Shown piece by piece: positions 17,647 to 26,778 of a stretch of 64,000 bases of DNA. Both the position numbers and the translations under genes were made by a program. Positions within the stretch are counted from its first letter, which is position 1. Each line of letters opens with the position of its first letter. The notes beneath the pieces were generated by a model, which was not told the origin of the DNA, made no database searches, and worked only from the letters and a program-made list of their open reading frames with translations. Origin of the DNA: Haloarcula vallismortis ATCC 29715 (GTDB lineage: Archaea > Halobacteriota > Halobacteria > Halobacteriales > Haloarculaceae); NCBI RefSeq assembly GCF_000337775.1, contig NZ_AOLQ01000059.1, positions 62,001 through 126,000 of the forward strand. The letters run 5' to 3'.

Positions 17647-18967
17647 CTTTGGAACCTCCGTCAGTACGCATGCTCGGGCTCACTTTACCACCATCGGCGA
17701 CAACACTCTCGCCGCCACCGAACTCGGGGTAGGTCTCGACGCCGTGCTCGCTGACGTCCAGCCCCTCCTGCTCGTGTTCGGGCGTGACTCGGGCCTGCCC
17801 GGCTGCCTTGAGGGCGTACCAGACAACCCCGGTTGCGACAATCGTCCAGCCCGCGATGGCCACGACGCCGATCAGCTGTGCGATGAAGGCGTTGACGACT
17901 GACCCGACCGTGCCGGACGTGGCGACGAACGGGAACAGCAGCGTGCCGAGCACGCCGGCGCTTCCGTGGACCGGGAAGACGGCACAGACGTCGTCGATTT
18001 TCATCCGGTTCTCGATGAAGCTGAAGACGACCGGTAGCTGTCCGCCTGCGAGGCCGCCAACGACGATTGCGCCCCACCACGTCGTGGTGTCGGGAATCGC
18101 CGTGATGCCGACCAGCCCGGCGAGCAGTCCGTTCGCCACGTACAGGGTGTCAACCTTGCCGGTCTTCAGCCACGCGACCAGTCCGGCACCCATCGCACCA
18201 CAGGCCATCGCAATGGTCGTGGTCATCGCGACACGGCCGACCGTTGCGAATGCTCCGAGAGCCAGCGATCCGTCCTCGACGACGAAGACGGTCGCCGCCG
18301 TCCCGACGTTGAAGCCGTACCAGCCGAACGCGAGGATGAGCGTTCCCAGCACGGCGAAGGTCAGCGAGTGGCCCGGGATGACGTTTGCGGAGCCGTCCTC
18401 GTTGTACCGGCCCATGCGTGGACCGAGAACGTACGCCGCCGTGAGGCCCGCGATGCCGCCCATGCCGTGTACGATCATTCCGCCAGCGAAGTCGTGGAAG
18501 GCCTCGCCGCCGAAGCTAATGTACGCGCCGGCCCACGTGATTCCGGTGACGACGGGGTAGATGACCGCCGCCAGCAGGAAGGTGTACGTGATGTACGCGC
18601 GGAGCTTGGCTCGTCCGGCGACAGCACCGGAAACGATGGTCGCTGCCGTCATCGCGAAGACGGCACCGAATAACCAGCCGACGTAGTCGTTTGCGGCCCC
18701 GGCGCCGAAGGCCGGCGAGAACCCGCTGCCGCCGACTAGGGCACTGATCCCTGAGCCGATCAGGAAGAACACCGTTACGCCGACCGACCAGGTCAGGAGG
18801 TTCTTCGTCAACTGGTTCGCGACGTTCTTCGAGCGCACCTGGCCCGCCTCAAGCATGGCGAAGCCCGCGTGCATGAAGAAGATCAGGAACGATACTGTAA
18901 GGACCCACAGAAGATTGACACCTTCTGCGAGTACGCTCGGGTCGACCTGTAGTGCAGTGTAGCTCAT
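17639..18967 (-). CDS. amt: ammonium transporter
   Basis: Amt/Mep/Rh family channel of 442 residues with about 11 membrane helices. The family motif [13 protein letters not shown] contains the first pore histidine; a second is in VFPVHGSAG. The start [31 protein letters not shown] gives a periplasmic N-terminus and a first helix. It takes up ammonium under nitrogen limitation, and the co-encoded GlnK would block it when nitrogen is sufficient. First gene of amt-glnK-lrp, divergent from the transducer-KaiC gene across a 464-base region. Confidence 0.96.
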   Translation of the reverse strand: MSYTALQVDPSVLAEGVNLLWVLTVSFLIFFMHAGFAMLEAGQVRSKNVANQLTKNLLTWSVGVTVFFLIGSGISALVGGSGFSPAFGAGAANDYVGWLFGAVFAMTAATIVSGAVAGRAKLRAYITYTFLLAAVIYPVVTGITWAGAYISFGGEAFHDFAGGMIVHGMGGIAGLTAAYVLGPRMGRYNEDGSANVIPGHSLTFAVLGTLILAFGWYGFNVGTAATVFVVEDGSLALGAFATVGRVAMTTTIAMACGAMGAGLVAWLKTGKVDTLYVANGLLAGLVGITAIPDTTTWWGAIVVGGLAGGQLPVVFSFIENRMKIDDVCAVFPVHGSAGVLGTLLFPFVATSGTVGSVVNAFIAQLIGVVAIAGWTIVATGVVWYALKAAGQARVTPEHEQEGLDVSEHGVETYPEFGGGESVVADGGKVSPSMRTDGGSKDD

Positions 18968-19431
18968 TTCTAGTTCACCTGTTTCGTTTTGTTATCGACT
19001 GCCGTCTGCATGTCCAACTTTCCCCCATTCTGGCTCAACTTCTTCAACTCTTTCACGAGAAAGGCTCTGGTAACACCACTACATAAGGTTTGCCTTTATG
19101 AACACGGAAATTAGAGGGGATGTGGTAGACGACCGTCCAAATTATGGTATGATATTATGGATATAAGGTTGTTCTCCGTAAAGAAAGTCCGTATATGTAT
19201 ACTGGAATTTTGGACGTTTGTCGACCCCAGTTCCGCCCGCAGGGGGCCAAATAGGCCGTTTTTGCTTGCGCGCGCTCTCGGCTGGCGGGTGTTGCCAGCG
19301 CCAACAGGGTTATACTTCGCGGCCACAGATTCGAATCCAGTATAAATGTCCGGAAAACAGTGGGGAGACGTGGCACAATGTCTCGATAAACTGTACAAAT
19401 CGAACATGTATTGGAGGGTTCGCAGCTGATT
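18968..19431. promoter_or_regulatory. divergent promoter region between amt and the transducer fusion gene
   Basis: 464 bases without a gene. An imperfect dyad CATAAGG-TTTG-CCTTTATG lies at 19082-19100, about 115-133 bases upstream of amt. Direct repeats ATTATGG occur at 19141-19147 and 19154-19160, one helical turn plus apart. A TATAAAT box at 19341-19347 precedes the fusion gene, which also has GGAGGG at 19412-19417. A GGCC-aaata-GGCC plus T5 stretch at about 19244-19261 resembles a terminator. The regulatory roles are inferred. Confidence 0.45.
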
Positions 19432-21042
19432 ATGGCTTCGGACCACTACCCCTCCGTTCCGGACCAGTCATCGGCTGTGACAGAGGAACGGGCAGTCGCG
19501 AATGCACAGGGGGCACTGGATGTCGTTCAGGCGGCGTCGATGACTGTCGGCGAGCAGCTCGCGGCGATTGATGACCGTGCAACAGCACAGGCGACCGACG
19601 CACAGCAGATTGCCGACAATGTCTCGTCGCTTTCCGCCACAATCGAGGAGATCGCCGCGACCGCGACCGAGGTCAGCGAGCAGAGCCAGCGGGCGACGGA
19701 CGCAGCGAACGACGGTCGAGAGGCCGCGGCCGATGCCATCGAGTCGATGGACGAGGTCCGCGAACTGGGCCAGGCGGTCGCTGCCGAGGTGGCCGCCCTG
19801 CAGGACCGGGTCGACAGTATCGCCGACGCGCTGGCCGGCATCGACCGCATCGCCGACCAGACAAATATGCTCGCGCTGAACGCATCAATCGAGGCCGCGC
19901 GAGCGGGCGATACCACCGATACGGACGGGTTCGCTGTTGTTGCAGATGAAATCAAGGCGCTCGCTGAGGAGTCCCAGCAGCAGGCTGAAGAAATCGATAC
20001 GACGCTGACGGCGGTTCGAGACGCCACAGGGGATACCGTCGAACAGCTCGATGCGGCCATCGACGGCATCGACACCGGGGCCGAGCAGGTCACCACGGCG
20101 ATGGCACGGCTCGACGACGTGGCCGACACCGTTGCGGAAACGGCCGACGGCATTGCATCTGTCTCGGCGGCGACCGACGAGCAGGCGACGACGAGCGAAG
20201 CGGTTGCCCAGCGGTGTGAAACGGTGTCGGACCGCGCCGCTGCCATCGAAGACGACCTTTCCGAGATACGAGCCGCTCGCGCCGAGCAGACTGCTATGCT
20301 GGACGAGATCGACGACGTGCTCGCTGCCGCCGAGGCCGACCGGCAGAACCGACTGGCGGACGCGCCGACAGTTTCGACCGGCATCGACGGCCTCGACGAC
20401 CTCTGTGGCGGCGGGCTTGTCATGGGCGGTCAGGCCGTGGTCCGGTACGCCGATGGGACGCAGGTCGACGGTGTCGTTTCACAACTGTGTGCCACGGCTG
20501 TTGCTGCCGGCCGGGCGGTTTCGCTGACACCGCCGCCGTCGCTGGACCGGTCGACGCTGGCCGCTGCGTTCGCGGCGACCGACCACTCGCTCGAAGACGC
20601 GCTCGACGACGATGCCCTGTTCATCCTCGACCCGTTCGGGCACTGGGACGCCCGGTACAACGTGTTCGACCTGGAACGGACCTCGCTCGCTGCCGCCAAC
20701 GAGACGACGGCCACCAGACGGGACGCCCCGCTGGTTATCGTCGGGAACATTCAGGGAGAAATACAGCTGATGGGCGAACAGGCGGCCAGAGAAGCCCGGT
20801 ACGAGAACGACGATGGCGTCTTCGAACCCCACGACACAGTGGTCAACGTCATCGACGACAATGCGGTCCCGGAAACGCTCGGGGCCTTTTACTCCGGCGC
20901 TGCCGATCAGGAACTCACGCTGACACGGACTGACGGCCACGAGCACTTGACGCTCACCGCCTCGCCGCGTGGCACTGTGGGAGCGAAACAACCGGTATCA
21001 CAGCTGTCGAGTCCACCTTTCCTCCGACTCAGAGACAACTGA
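19432..21042 (+). CDS. soluble chemotaxis transducer fused to P-loop-less KaiC-like domain
   Basis: 536 residues with no membrane segment and no recognisable sensor domain. Residues 1-300 are an MCP signalling coiled coil: the hairpin tip IADQTNMLALNASIEAARAG at 140-159 and GFAVVADEIKALAEES at 166-181. Residues 310-536 resemble a RecA/KaiC-family domain: it opens STGIDGLDDLCGGGLVMGG like KaiC/GvpD proteins and has a Walker-B-like DDALFILDPFG near 394-404. At the Walker A position it reads VRYADGTQVDG, with no GK[TS]. It would couple to CheA/CheW through the tip. The stop overlaps the start of the next kinase gene (TGATG). An alternative TTG start at 19411 adds seven residues. Confidence 0.8.
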   Translation: MASDHYPSVPDQSSAVTEERAVANAQGALDVVQAASMTVGEQLAAIDDRATAQATDAQQIADNVSSLSATIEEIAATATEVSEQSQRATDAANDGREAAADAIESMDEVRELGQAVAAEVAALQDRVDSIADALAGIDRIADQTNMLALNASIEAARAGDTTDTDGFAVVADEIKALAEESQQQAEEIDTTLTAVRDATGDTVEQLDAAIDGIDTGAEQVTTAMARLDDVADTVAETADGIASVSAATDEQATTSEAVAQRCETVSDRAAAIEDDLSEIRAARAEQTAMLDEIDDVLAAAEADRQNRLADAPTVSTGIDGLDDLCGGGLVMGGQAVVRYADGTQVDGVVSQLCATAVAAGRAVSLTPPPSLDRSTLAAAFAATDHSLEDALDDDALFILDPFGHWDARYNVFDLERTSLAAANETTATRRDAPLVIVGNIQGEIQLMGEQAAREARYENDDGVFEPHDTVVNVIDDNAVPETLGAFYSGAADQELTLTRTDGHEHLTLTASPRGTVGAKQPVSQLSSPPFLRLRDN

Positions 21043-22391
21043 TGTTCGGTATCGACGACACCGGTCGGTTCACGTTTGCGACGGCTGAGTTCGCTGCACT
21101 GCTCGACCGAACACCCGCCGAACTTGTCGGCACGCCCGTCGACGCGCTGGTCGTGGCCGAGGACAGAGAGACACTGACTGACGCCAGACAGGCCGTCAGC
21201 AACGCGTCGGGCCGGGTGACGCGGACCTGCCAGGTCACACTCCGCCAGAGCGTCCGCTCTCGTTCGGTTACGGTCGAACTTACGACCGCAGACGACGGGT
21301 CCGTGGTCGGCTCGCTCTGTCAGACGGCCGAGGCAGCCGACCCGTTTCAGTACCTGTTCGACCTCATTCAGGATGCGGTCGTCGGCTTCGAAATCGTCAA
21401 CTTCGTCCCGATTGTGCGGACGGTCAACCCTGCGTTCGTCGAGACCTTCGGGTACGACTGCGAGGAGATCGTCGGCGAACCACTCAACGACTACATCGTC
21501 CCTGGCGACCGCGTCGAGGAGGCGGTCAACTACGACCAGCGGACGGCCGCCGGGGAAGTCAACTACGCCGTCGTCTCTCGAAAGACGGCTGACGGCTGCC
21601 GCGAGTTCATCTACCGCGGCGTTCCGTACGACACGGCCGACGGCCGTCGCTGTGGGTTCGCAATGTACACGGACGTGACGGATAGCCGGCGGCAAAAGCG
21701 GCGGCTTCGTGTTCTCCACCGCGTCCTGCGGCACAATCTCCGGAACGAGCTTTCGGTCGTGTTCGGGACGGCGGAATACGTTCGTGCCAACGTAGCCGAC
21801 TCGTCGGTCTCGCTTGCCGCGTCCCGGGCCCTCGATGCGGCTGACCGCCTTGCCGCCGTCAGCGAAAAGGCCCGGAGCGTCGAAACTGCATTCGATGGGG
21901 ACGCTGACCAGTCGGTCGACGTGGCGGCACTGGCCCGGGCTGTCGCCGACAGCTACCGCCCCGACGCAGCGGTCGAAACGGCACTTCCGAGCACACTCCC
22001 TGTCACTGGTGGGACGGCCGTCTACGACGCCATCGACAACCTCGTCGAGAACGCAGTCGAACACACGCCGCCGGATACGGCCGTCCGAATCACAGCCGAA
22101 CAGGCTAACGGCGACGCGCTCGTCCGTGTCCTCGACGACGGCCCCGGTATTCCCGCTGTCGAGCGGGCCGTTGTGTTTGAGGACGCAGACATCACCAACC
22201 TCCAGCACGGCAGCGGCCTCGGTATCTGGCTTGCCCGGTGGGTCGCAGAGACAGCCGGCGGCGGCATCGAGTACGACCGAACCGACGGATGGACGACCGT
22301 CTCGCTTCGGTTCCCGCTGTCTGATGCCGATGCCGAGGACGTGCTTACGGTGGTCAATTCTCCGGAATCAGCGGCTGAGCCGACACGGTAG
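21042..22391 (+). CDS. PAS-domain sensor histidine kinase
   Basis: 449 residues, cytoplasmic. A short PAS-like segment sits at 1-95 (MFGIDDTGRFTFATAEFAALL) and a clearer PAS domain at about 100-215 (DLIQDAVVGFEIVNFVPIVRTVNPAF). The H-box is VLHRVLRHNLRNELSV with the phospho-accepting His near 227. A HATPase domain follows: N-box NLVENAVEHT, G1 VLDDGPGIP and G2 HGSGLGIWLARW. No receiver domain is fused. The ATG shares one base with the stop of the transducer-KaiC gene, so the two proteins are made in a coupled way and probably work together. The ligand and response regulator are unknown. Confidence 0.88.
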   Translation: MFGIDDTGRFTFATAEFAALLDRTPAELVGTPVDALVVAEDRETLTDARQAVSNASGRVTRTCQVTLRQSVRSRSVTVELTTADDGSVVGSLCQTAEAADPFQYLFDLIQDAVVGFEIVNFVPIVRTVNPAFVETFGYDCEEIVGEPLNDYIVPGDRVEEAVNYDQRTAAGEVNYAVVSRKTADGCREFIYRGVPYDTADGRRCGFAMYTDVTDSRRQKRRLRVLHRVLRHNLRNELSVVFGTAEYVRANVADSSVSLAASRALDAADRLAAVSEKARSVETAFDGDADQSVDVAALARAVADSYRPDAAVETALPSTLPVTGGTAVYDAIDNLVENAVEHTPPDTAVRITAEQANGDALVRVLDDGPGIPAVERAVVFEDADITNLQHGSGLGIWLARWVAETAGGGIEYDRTDGWTTVSLRFPLSDADAEDVLTVVNSPESAAEPTR

Positions 22392-22461
22392 TCGCTGTGA
22401 TGTGTTTAGAAGCACCCCGTCCCAGTCGCCAAGCCGGCCGAGACCGACCCAGCCCGGGCCG

Positions 22462-22944
22462 CTATCGCCTGAGCGCCGCGGTGAGTGCGATTGCGCCCAG
22501 CACGACGCTTGCCAGCGCCAGCGGCGACAGCGGTGGCACGTCGAGCTGAAAGAGCAGGGTCGTCACGACGACGCTCCCGCCGACCAGTCCTGTCGTTCCC
22601 GCAACATGGGTGAGTTCAACGGGCGTTCCGGGGGCGGTCCCAAGGTCCGCGTGGATGTCGATAGCCGCGTGGGCGAACGTCCAGGCCAACACCGTCGCGC
22701 CGCCGGCAAGCAGCACCGTCGTCGTGGTTGCCCCCTGCAGGGCGGCCACTAGCAGCGCCAGAAACAGCGACGCGCTGGCGAGGTCGACCAGCCGCCCGGA
22801 CTGAATCAGCTGCCCGCCGGCGAGCAGCACCACGCCAACGAGGGCGGCGGCGGTCGAGACGGCGCTGATACCGGCGACGAACAGTGTCACAACACCCGCC
22901 GTCAGCGCCGCACCGCCACAGACGGCTCCGGTTCGCGATATCAT
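22462..22944 (-). CDS. haloarchaeal membrane protein (DUF7519-like)
   Basis: 160 residues with about five hydrophobic helices, beginning MISRTGAVCGGAALTAGVVTLFVAG and ending in a double-Arg tail. Last gene of a four-gene operon; its ATG overlaps the DUF58 stop by four bases (ATGA). Small membrane proteins like this one accompany DUF58 genes in many haloarchaea; the family name is by context and memory. Function unknown. Confidence 0.7.
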   Translation of the reverse strand: MISRTGAVCGGAALTAGVVTLFVAGISAVSTAAALVGVVLLAGGQLIQSGRLVDLASASLFLALLVAALQGATTTTVLLAGGATVLAWTFAHAAIDIHADLGTAPGTPVELTHVAGTTGLVGGSVVVTTLLFQLDVPPLSPLALASVVLGAIALTAALRR

Positions 22945-24197
22945 CGGCCACCCCGCCAGGCCCGTTCGGTCACCTGTTCCAGCGGCTCAGTCCCGCCCCA
23001 ATCGTGGACCGATATCCCGGCCGCACGCAACCGACGGAGCCGCTCGCGGCGTTCGAGCCGCGCCAGCCGGTGTCCCGCCGTGTCCGTCGCGGTCGGGTCG
23101 GGACTCAGGACCGTCACCGGGTGGCCGCTGGCGGCGAGTCGGCGGACCAGCGCCTCGCTGTCGTCGTCACACAGCGGGCCGAGGAAGACGACGTTCGCCG
23201 CCGTCGGCAACTGCGCGATGAGCTTCGTCGTATCCGGCGTTCGGGTGACCGATGTCGCGGCGAACGCGCGGTCGGTCCTGAGCAGGTCCCGGGCCTGCTG
23301 CTGGTGGGCGGCGCTCGTACCCGGTGCGAGCCACGCGTCATGTGGTGAGTACGCCGCGACGCCGACCTCGTGGCCGTCATCCGGGAGCCCCTCGACGAGG
23401 GCGACGGCGGCCATCGTCGACCGCTCGATTGCTGTCTCGGCGTCCGGTCGCGGGGCCAGTGCGGCGGCTGACCTGGCGTCGACGACGACCACGACCGTCG
23501 CCGACTGTTCGCGGCGGAACTCGACGGTCCGCAGGTCACCGGTGCGGGCGTACTGGTTCCAGTCGACGCGCGAGAGCGGGTCGTTCGAGCGGTGCTCTCT
23601 GACCGCGTAGAAGGAGAGGCCCTCGCCGCCCTCGTCCACAGGCACTGTCCCGGGCCGGCGGGCCACTGCGGGGACCAGCGGCAGCAGCGCCGAACTGGTC
23701 GGCTGCTCCCAGGTAACGGTGTCTGGTTCGGCCGTGACAGATGTCCGTCGGGCGACGACGCCGACCACGTCCCTGACGATCACTGTCGCCGGGTCGAACA
23801 CGCAGCGGTCGGTCCCGCCGGTAATCTCGTAGGTGATCGTCGTCGACGCGCCGGGCCGAAGCGCTGTCCCGAGCGACGCCGACCCGTCGACTACCCGAAC
23901 GGAGTTGGGGACGCCGTCGGCCAGCCGGAGGTCCGGAATCGTCCGTGACCCGTCGTTTCGGACAGTCAGCGCGACCGTCACTCGCTCTCCCAGCGCCGGC
24001 TCTGTCGGTGTAATCGAGCGCTGTATCGACACGTTCGCCGCCGGCGGGACAGAGACCCGGTCGTACGCACTCAGTGTGACGCCGAGCCCGCCAAGCAACA
24101 CGAGTGCGGGGACCTGCCCAACCAGCCCGACACCGACGGCGACCAGCGCGGCCCCGGCCAGCCCGAACCAGCGGCCGGTGCGGTGGGTCTCGCTCAT
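22941..24197 (-). CDS. DUF58 domain protein (vWA-like)
   Basis: 418 residues. Two N-terminal membrane helices (GRWFGLAGAALVAVGVGLVGQVPALVLLGGLG) precede a CARDB-like beta domain (TVALTVRNDGSRTIPDLRL). The DUF58 segment follows, YAVREHRSNDPLSRVDWNQYARTGDLRTVEFRRE (about 200-235), then a von Willebrand-like strand VVVVVDARSAA. DUF58 proteins usually pair with a MoxR AAA+ ATPase; none is encoded in this cluster. It overlaps both neighbours by four bases. It is thought to serve envelope or complex assembly, but this is not established. Confidence 0.85.
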   Translation of the reverse strand: MSETHRTGRWFGLAGAALVAVGVGLVGQVPALVLLGGLGVTLSAYDRVSVPPAANVSIQRSITPTEPALGERVTVALTVRNDGSRTIPDLRLADGVPNSVRVVDGSASLGTALRPGASTTITYEITGGTDRCVFDPATVIVRDVVGVVARRTSVTAEPDTVTWEQPTSSALLPLVPAVARRPGTVPVDEGGEGLSFYAVREHRSNDPLSRVDWNQYARTGDLRTVEFRREQSATVVVVVDARSAAALAPRPDAETAIERSTMAAVALVEGLPDDGHEVGVAAYSPHDAWLAPGTSAAHQQQARDLLRTDRAFAATSVTRTPDTTKLIAQLPTAANVVFLGPLCDDDSEALVRRLAASGHPVTVLSPDPTATDTAGHRLARLERRERLRRLRAAGISVHDWGGTEPLEQVTERAWRGGR

Positions 24198-24721
24198 CGC
24201 TCCTCGTCGCGCCGTCGGAGTTCAGCTGTCGCGTGGGCGACGCGCCGCTGGAACGGGTGGACGCCCGAGAGCCACCCGGACAGCCGCGCCCGAAGCGATA
24301 TCGGCGTCCCGTCGAACAATTCCTGCGCTGGCTTCCTGTCCGTCCACGCACCGGAGCGAAGTGCGTCCATCGCATCATCGGGCGAGAAGCCGTCCCGCTG
24401 GAGCACGGTGACTGCGACCCCCTCGACACGTTTCCGGATCGCCTCCTGTCCAGCCCCGGCAGCAAGCGCTTCGTCGATATCGTCGCCCGGGACCGTGACG
24501 TACTGGCTGTCAGTGTCCGGCAGCGCCATCCCGCGTTCGCTGTCGAGGGAGCGAACGAGGAGCGCAAGCAGCGCGACACCGCCGGCGAAGACAGCCGCGG
24601 CGAGTATCGGGAGGTCCGAGACAGCGCCAGCGGGCAACAGCGGCGCGCCGAGAGCGGTGAGACCGATGCCGATGGCTGTCGCGACGAGGCCGAGCGCCAG
24701 CGGGACCCGACGCAGCGTCAC
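24194..24721 (-). CDS. haloarchaeal membrane protein (DUF7269-like) of the DUF58 cluster
   Basis: 175 residues. Two N-terminal hydrophobic helices (PLALGLVATAIGIGLTALGAPLL and LPILAAAVFAGGVALLALLVRSL) are followed by a charged cytoplasmic part with VPGDDIDEALAAGAG and AVTVLQRDGFSPDDAMDALRSGAW. It overlaps the DUF4129 gene before it and the DUF58 gene after it by four bases each, so it is a fixed part of this operon. Function unknown. Confidence 0.72.
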   Translation of the reverse strand: MTLRRVPLALGLVATAIGIGLTALGAPLLPAGAVSDLPILAAAVFAGGVALLALLVRSLDSERGMALPDTDSQYVTVPGDDIDEALAAGAGQEAIRKRVEGVAVTVLQRDGFSPDDAMDALRSGAWTDRKPAQELFDGTPISLRARLSGWLSGVHPFQRRVAHATAELRRRDEER

Positions 24722-25413
24722 GGCTCGGCCTCCGTTTCGGACTCGTCACCGATGTCGTCGGGACTCGCCGTGACGGCATCCGTGTCGTCAGTCGCCCGTT
24801 CCAGCGCCTCGCGGGCCTGCGATTCCAGATCCGCATCCGGCTGGTCTCGGCCGTAGCGGACCCGCTCGAACACCGACCGTAGCGAGGCGACGGCGTCGGG
24901 GTCGGCACCGGCAGCCGCCGCGTCCGCCTCGATGTCCTGTGGCGTCGAGGAACTGCGTTCCGGGGCGACCGCGTTTTCGAGGGCGGCCCACGCACGGTAC
25001 ACGTCGTTTGTGAGCGGAATCTCGATCTCGCTAGCACTATGGGACAGGCGTCTCTCGGAACCCGTCGCTGTGACGGCTGGCGTCTCGCCGCCCGCCTCAT
25101 CGATTGTCCGGCTCTGACCGGCCAGTCGCCAGAGGACGACCAGACCCACTGCGAGGCCGACGGCGAGCGCACCGACTGCCGGGGCGGGGACGCTCGGCAG
25201 CAGCGCGCGGGCACCGCCGTCACTTTCCGGCGGGTCGATGCTACCGGGCGGATCGGTGAGGCCCTGTCCGTCGGGGTTGTCGATCTCGCTGTCGTCCCTG
25301 GTCATCTCTGCCTGCTCGGACCCGGTGGCAGCATCGAGGCTCGCGGCCCCGACGCTGAACGACAGCAGCGCAATCGCGGCGACAACCGCCACGAGGAGGG
25401 ACTGTCGCTGCAT
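24718..25413 (-). CDS. DUF4129 domain membrane protein
   Basis: 231 residues. An N-terminal signal/anchor (QRQSLLVAVVAAIALLSFSVGAAS) leads into a Ser/Asp-rich outside region, then a membrane helix around residues 75-100 (VPAPAVGALAVGLAVGLVVLW). The C-terminal cytoplasmic domain has the DUF4129 pattern VYRAWAALENAV, an STPQDIE helix and SVFERVRYGRD. The ATG at 25413 has GGAG seven bases upstream and is preferred over ATG 25437. First gene of the DUF58 operon. Confidence 0.78.
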   Translation of the reverse strand: MQRQSLLVAVVAAIALLSFSVGAASLDAATGSEQAEMTRDDSEIDNPDGQGLTDPPGSIDPPESDGGARALLPSVPAPAVGALAVGLAVGLVVLWRLAGQSRTIDEAGGETPAVTATGSERRLSHSASEIEIPLTNDVYRAWAALENAVAPERSSSTPQDIEADAAAAGADPDAVASLRSVFERVRYGRDQPDADLESQAREALERATDDTDAVTASPDDIGDESETEAEP

Positions 25414-25509
25414 ACAGCCACTCCGCTCCTGTCGCATGAATAGGTTGGGGACCTGTGACTTGTCGTGGGTTTCCCACGGGTGTGGTCGAACAGCCCGAAA
25501 GCCACCGAG

Positions 25510-26490
25510 TTAGAGTTCGTCAGCGAGGTCCTCGGCGAAGTAGGTCAGAATCAGGTCCGCGCCGGCCCGCTTGATAGACAGCAGCGACTCGTAGGCGACC
25601 GCTTCGAGGTCGAGCCACCCCTTCTCGGCGGCGGCGTGGAGCATCGCGTACTCGCCGGAGACATTGTAGGCGGCAACGGGATGGTCGTAGGACTCGCGGA
25701 CTTCCTTGACGATGTCCAGATACGGCAGCGCGGGCTTGATCATCAGCACGTCAGCGCCCTGCTCGACGTCGAGGTCGACCTCGCGGCGGGCCTCGCGTGC
25801 GTTCGCGGGGTCCATCTGGTAGTGTCGCCGGTCGCCGAAGGCCGGCGCGCCGTCGGCGGCGTCCCGGAACGGGCCGTAGAAGGCCGACTCGTACTTCGCG
25901 GCGTAGCTCATGATTGGTACGTCGGTGTCGCCCTGGGCGTCCAGCGCCGCTCGAATCGCGCCGACCATGCCGTCGATCATCCCCGACGGCGCGACCATGT
26001 CGGCCCCGGCCGCGGCGTGGCTCGCAGCGATTTTCCCCAGCAGGTCCAGCGTCTCGTCGTTGCGCACCGTCAGCCGCGGGTCCTCGGCGGCGGCGTCTTC
26101 GAGGACGCCGCAGTGGCCGTGGTCGGTGTACTCACAGAGACAGACGTCCGTGATGACGTAGGCGTCCGTCTCGCTTGTAATCTGGCGGGTCGCCTCCTGT
26201 ACGACGCCGTCCTCGGCCCAAGCGCGGCTGCCGCGCTCGTCTTTCGACTCCGGGACGCCGAACAGCATGACGGCTTCGACGCCGGTCTCGCGGACCTCCT
26301 CGACACGCTCGACCGCGTCATCGATAGGGACCCGTTCGTGGCCCGGCATCGTCTCGATAGGGACCCGTTCGTCAGTCGTCGCGTCGACGAACACTGGGGC
26401 GATGAGGTCAGATGCCGAAAGGTCAGTTTCGCGCACCAGCGGTCGGACGCCGTCGGTCCGCAGGCGGCGCGGGCGCTGTGTCAGGTTCAT
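25510..26490 (-). CDS. hemB: porphobilinogen synthase (delta-aminolevulinic acid dehydratase)
   Basis: Condenses two 5-aminolevulinate molecules into porphobilinogen. The 326-residue enzyme has the zinc-type metal site C117, C119, C127 (DVCLCEYTDHGHCG). Schiff-base lysines are K199 in MSYAAKYES and K252 in LMIKPALPYLDIV. It uses the product of hemL at 6722-8059. It stands alone; the ATG at 26490 (MNLTQRPRRLR) fits the family start. Confidence 0.97.
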   Translation of the reverse strand: MNLTQRPRRLRTDGVRPLVRETDLSASDLIAPVFVDATTDERVPIETMPGHERVPIDDAVERVEEVRETGVEAVMLFGVPESKDERGSRAWAEDGVVQEATRQITSETDAYVITDVCLCEYTDHGHCGVLEDAAAEDPRLTVRNDETLDLLGKIAASHAAAGADMVAPSGMIDGMVGAIRAALDAQGDTDVPIMSYAAKYESAFYGPFRDAADGAPAFGDRRHYQMDPANAREARREVDLDVEQGADVLMIKPALPYLDIVKEVRESYDHPVAAYNVSGEYAMLHAAAEKGWLDLEAVAYESLLSIKRAGADLILTYFAEDLADEL

Positions 26491-26734
26491 ACTGCCATTT
26501 CAGACCGTGGCCGGCATCAACCCACCGCTTGTATGCTTAAATAGAGCCAATATTTTCGCCGACGGCGGCACATATCCAGTTAGTCATTCCGTCTTCGTGG
26601 CCCGATTTGCGAATATATCGGAGAACTAGCCTGTAATTGAGTATTTTGGTTGGTATGGACCGTCAGTCAGGCCATGCACTGCACACAGACTCGGGCGCAG
26701 CTATCCCATTCATACACTGGCTTGTCTCGGACTA

Positions 26735-26768
26735 TTTCCCTCATTGACTGAAGCCTCAATAGGGGAAG
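26735..26768 (-). terminator. hairpin behind the lipoprotein gene
   Basis: An 8-base loop is closed by a stem of two 5-bp blocks (TTCCC/GGGAA at 26736-26740 and 26763-26767; ATTGA/TCAAT at 26743-26747 and 26756-26760) with a two-base interruption. It starts about a dozen bases after the lipoprotein stop at 26779. No clear U-tract follows, so a transcript-end or stabilising role is only suggested. Confidence 0.35.
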
Positions 26769-26778
26769 AAGGCACAAT

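Noticed and set aside
19325-19340. ATTCGAATCC sequence resembling a tRNA T-arm
   Set aside because: No acceptor, D-arm or anticodon stem could be folded around it; chance match in the spacer.
20907-22208. 433-codon minus-strand open frame over the histidine kinase
   Set aside because: Shadow of the kinase frame; no recognisable protein and no start context.
26321-26371. Direct repeat TCGATAGGGACCCGTTCGT (two copies, 13 bases apart)
   Set aside because: Explained by the conserved ERVPI...ERVPI residues of the hemB protein; not a separate element.
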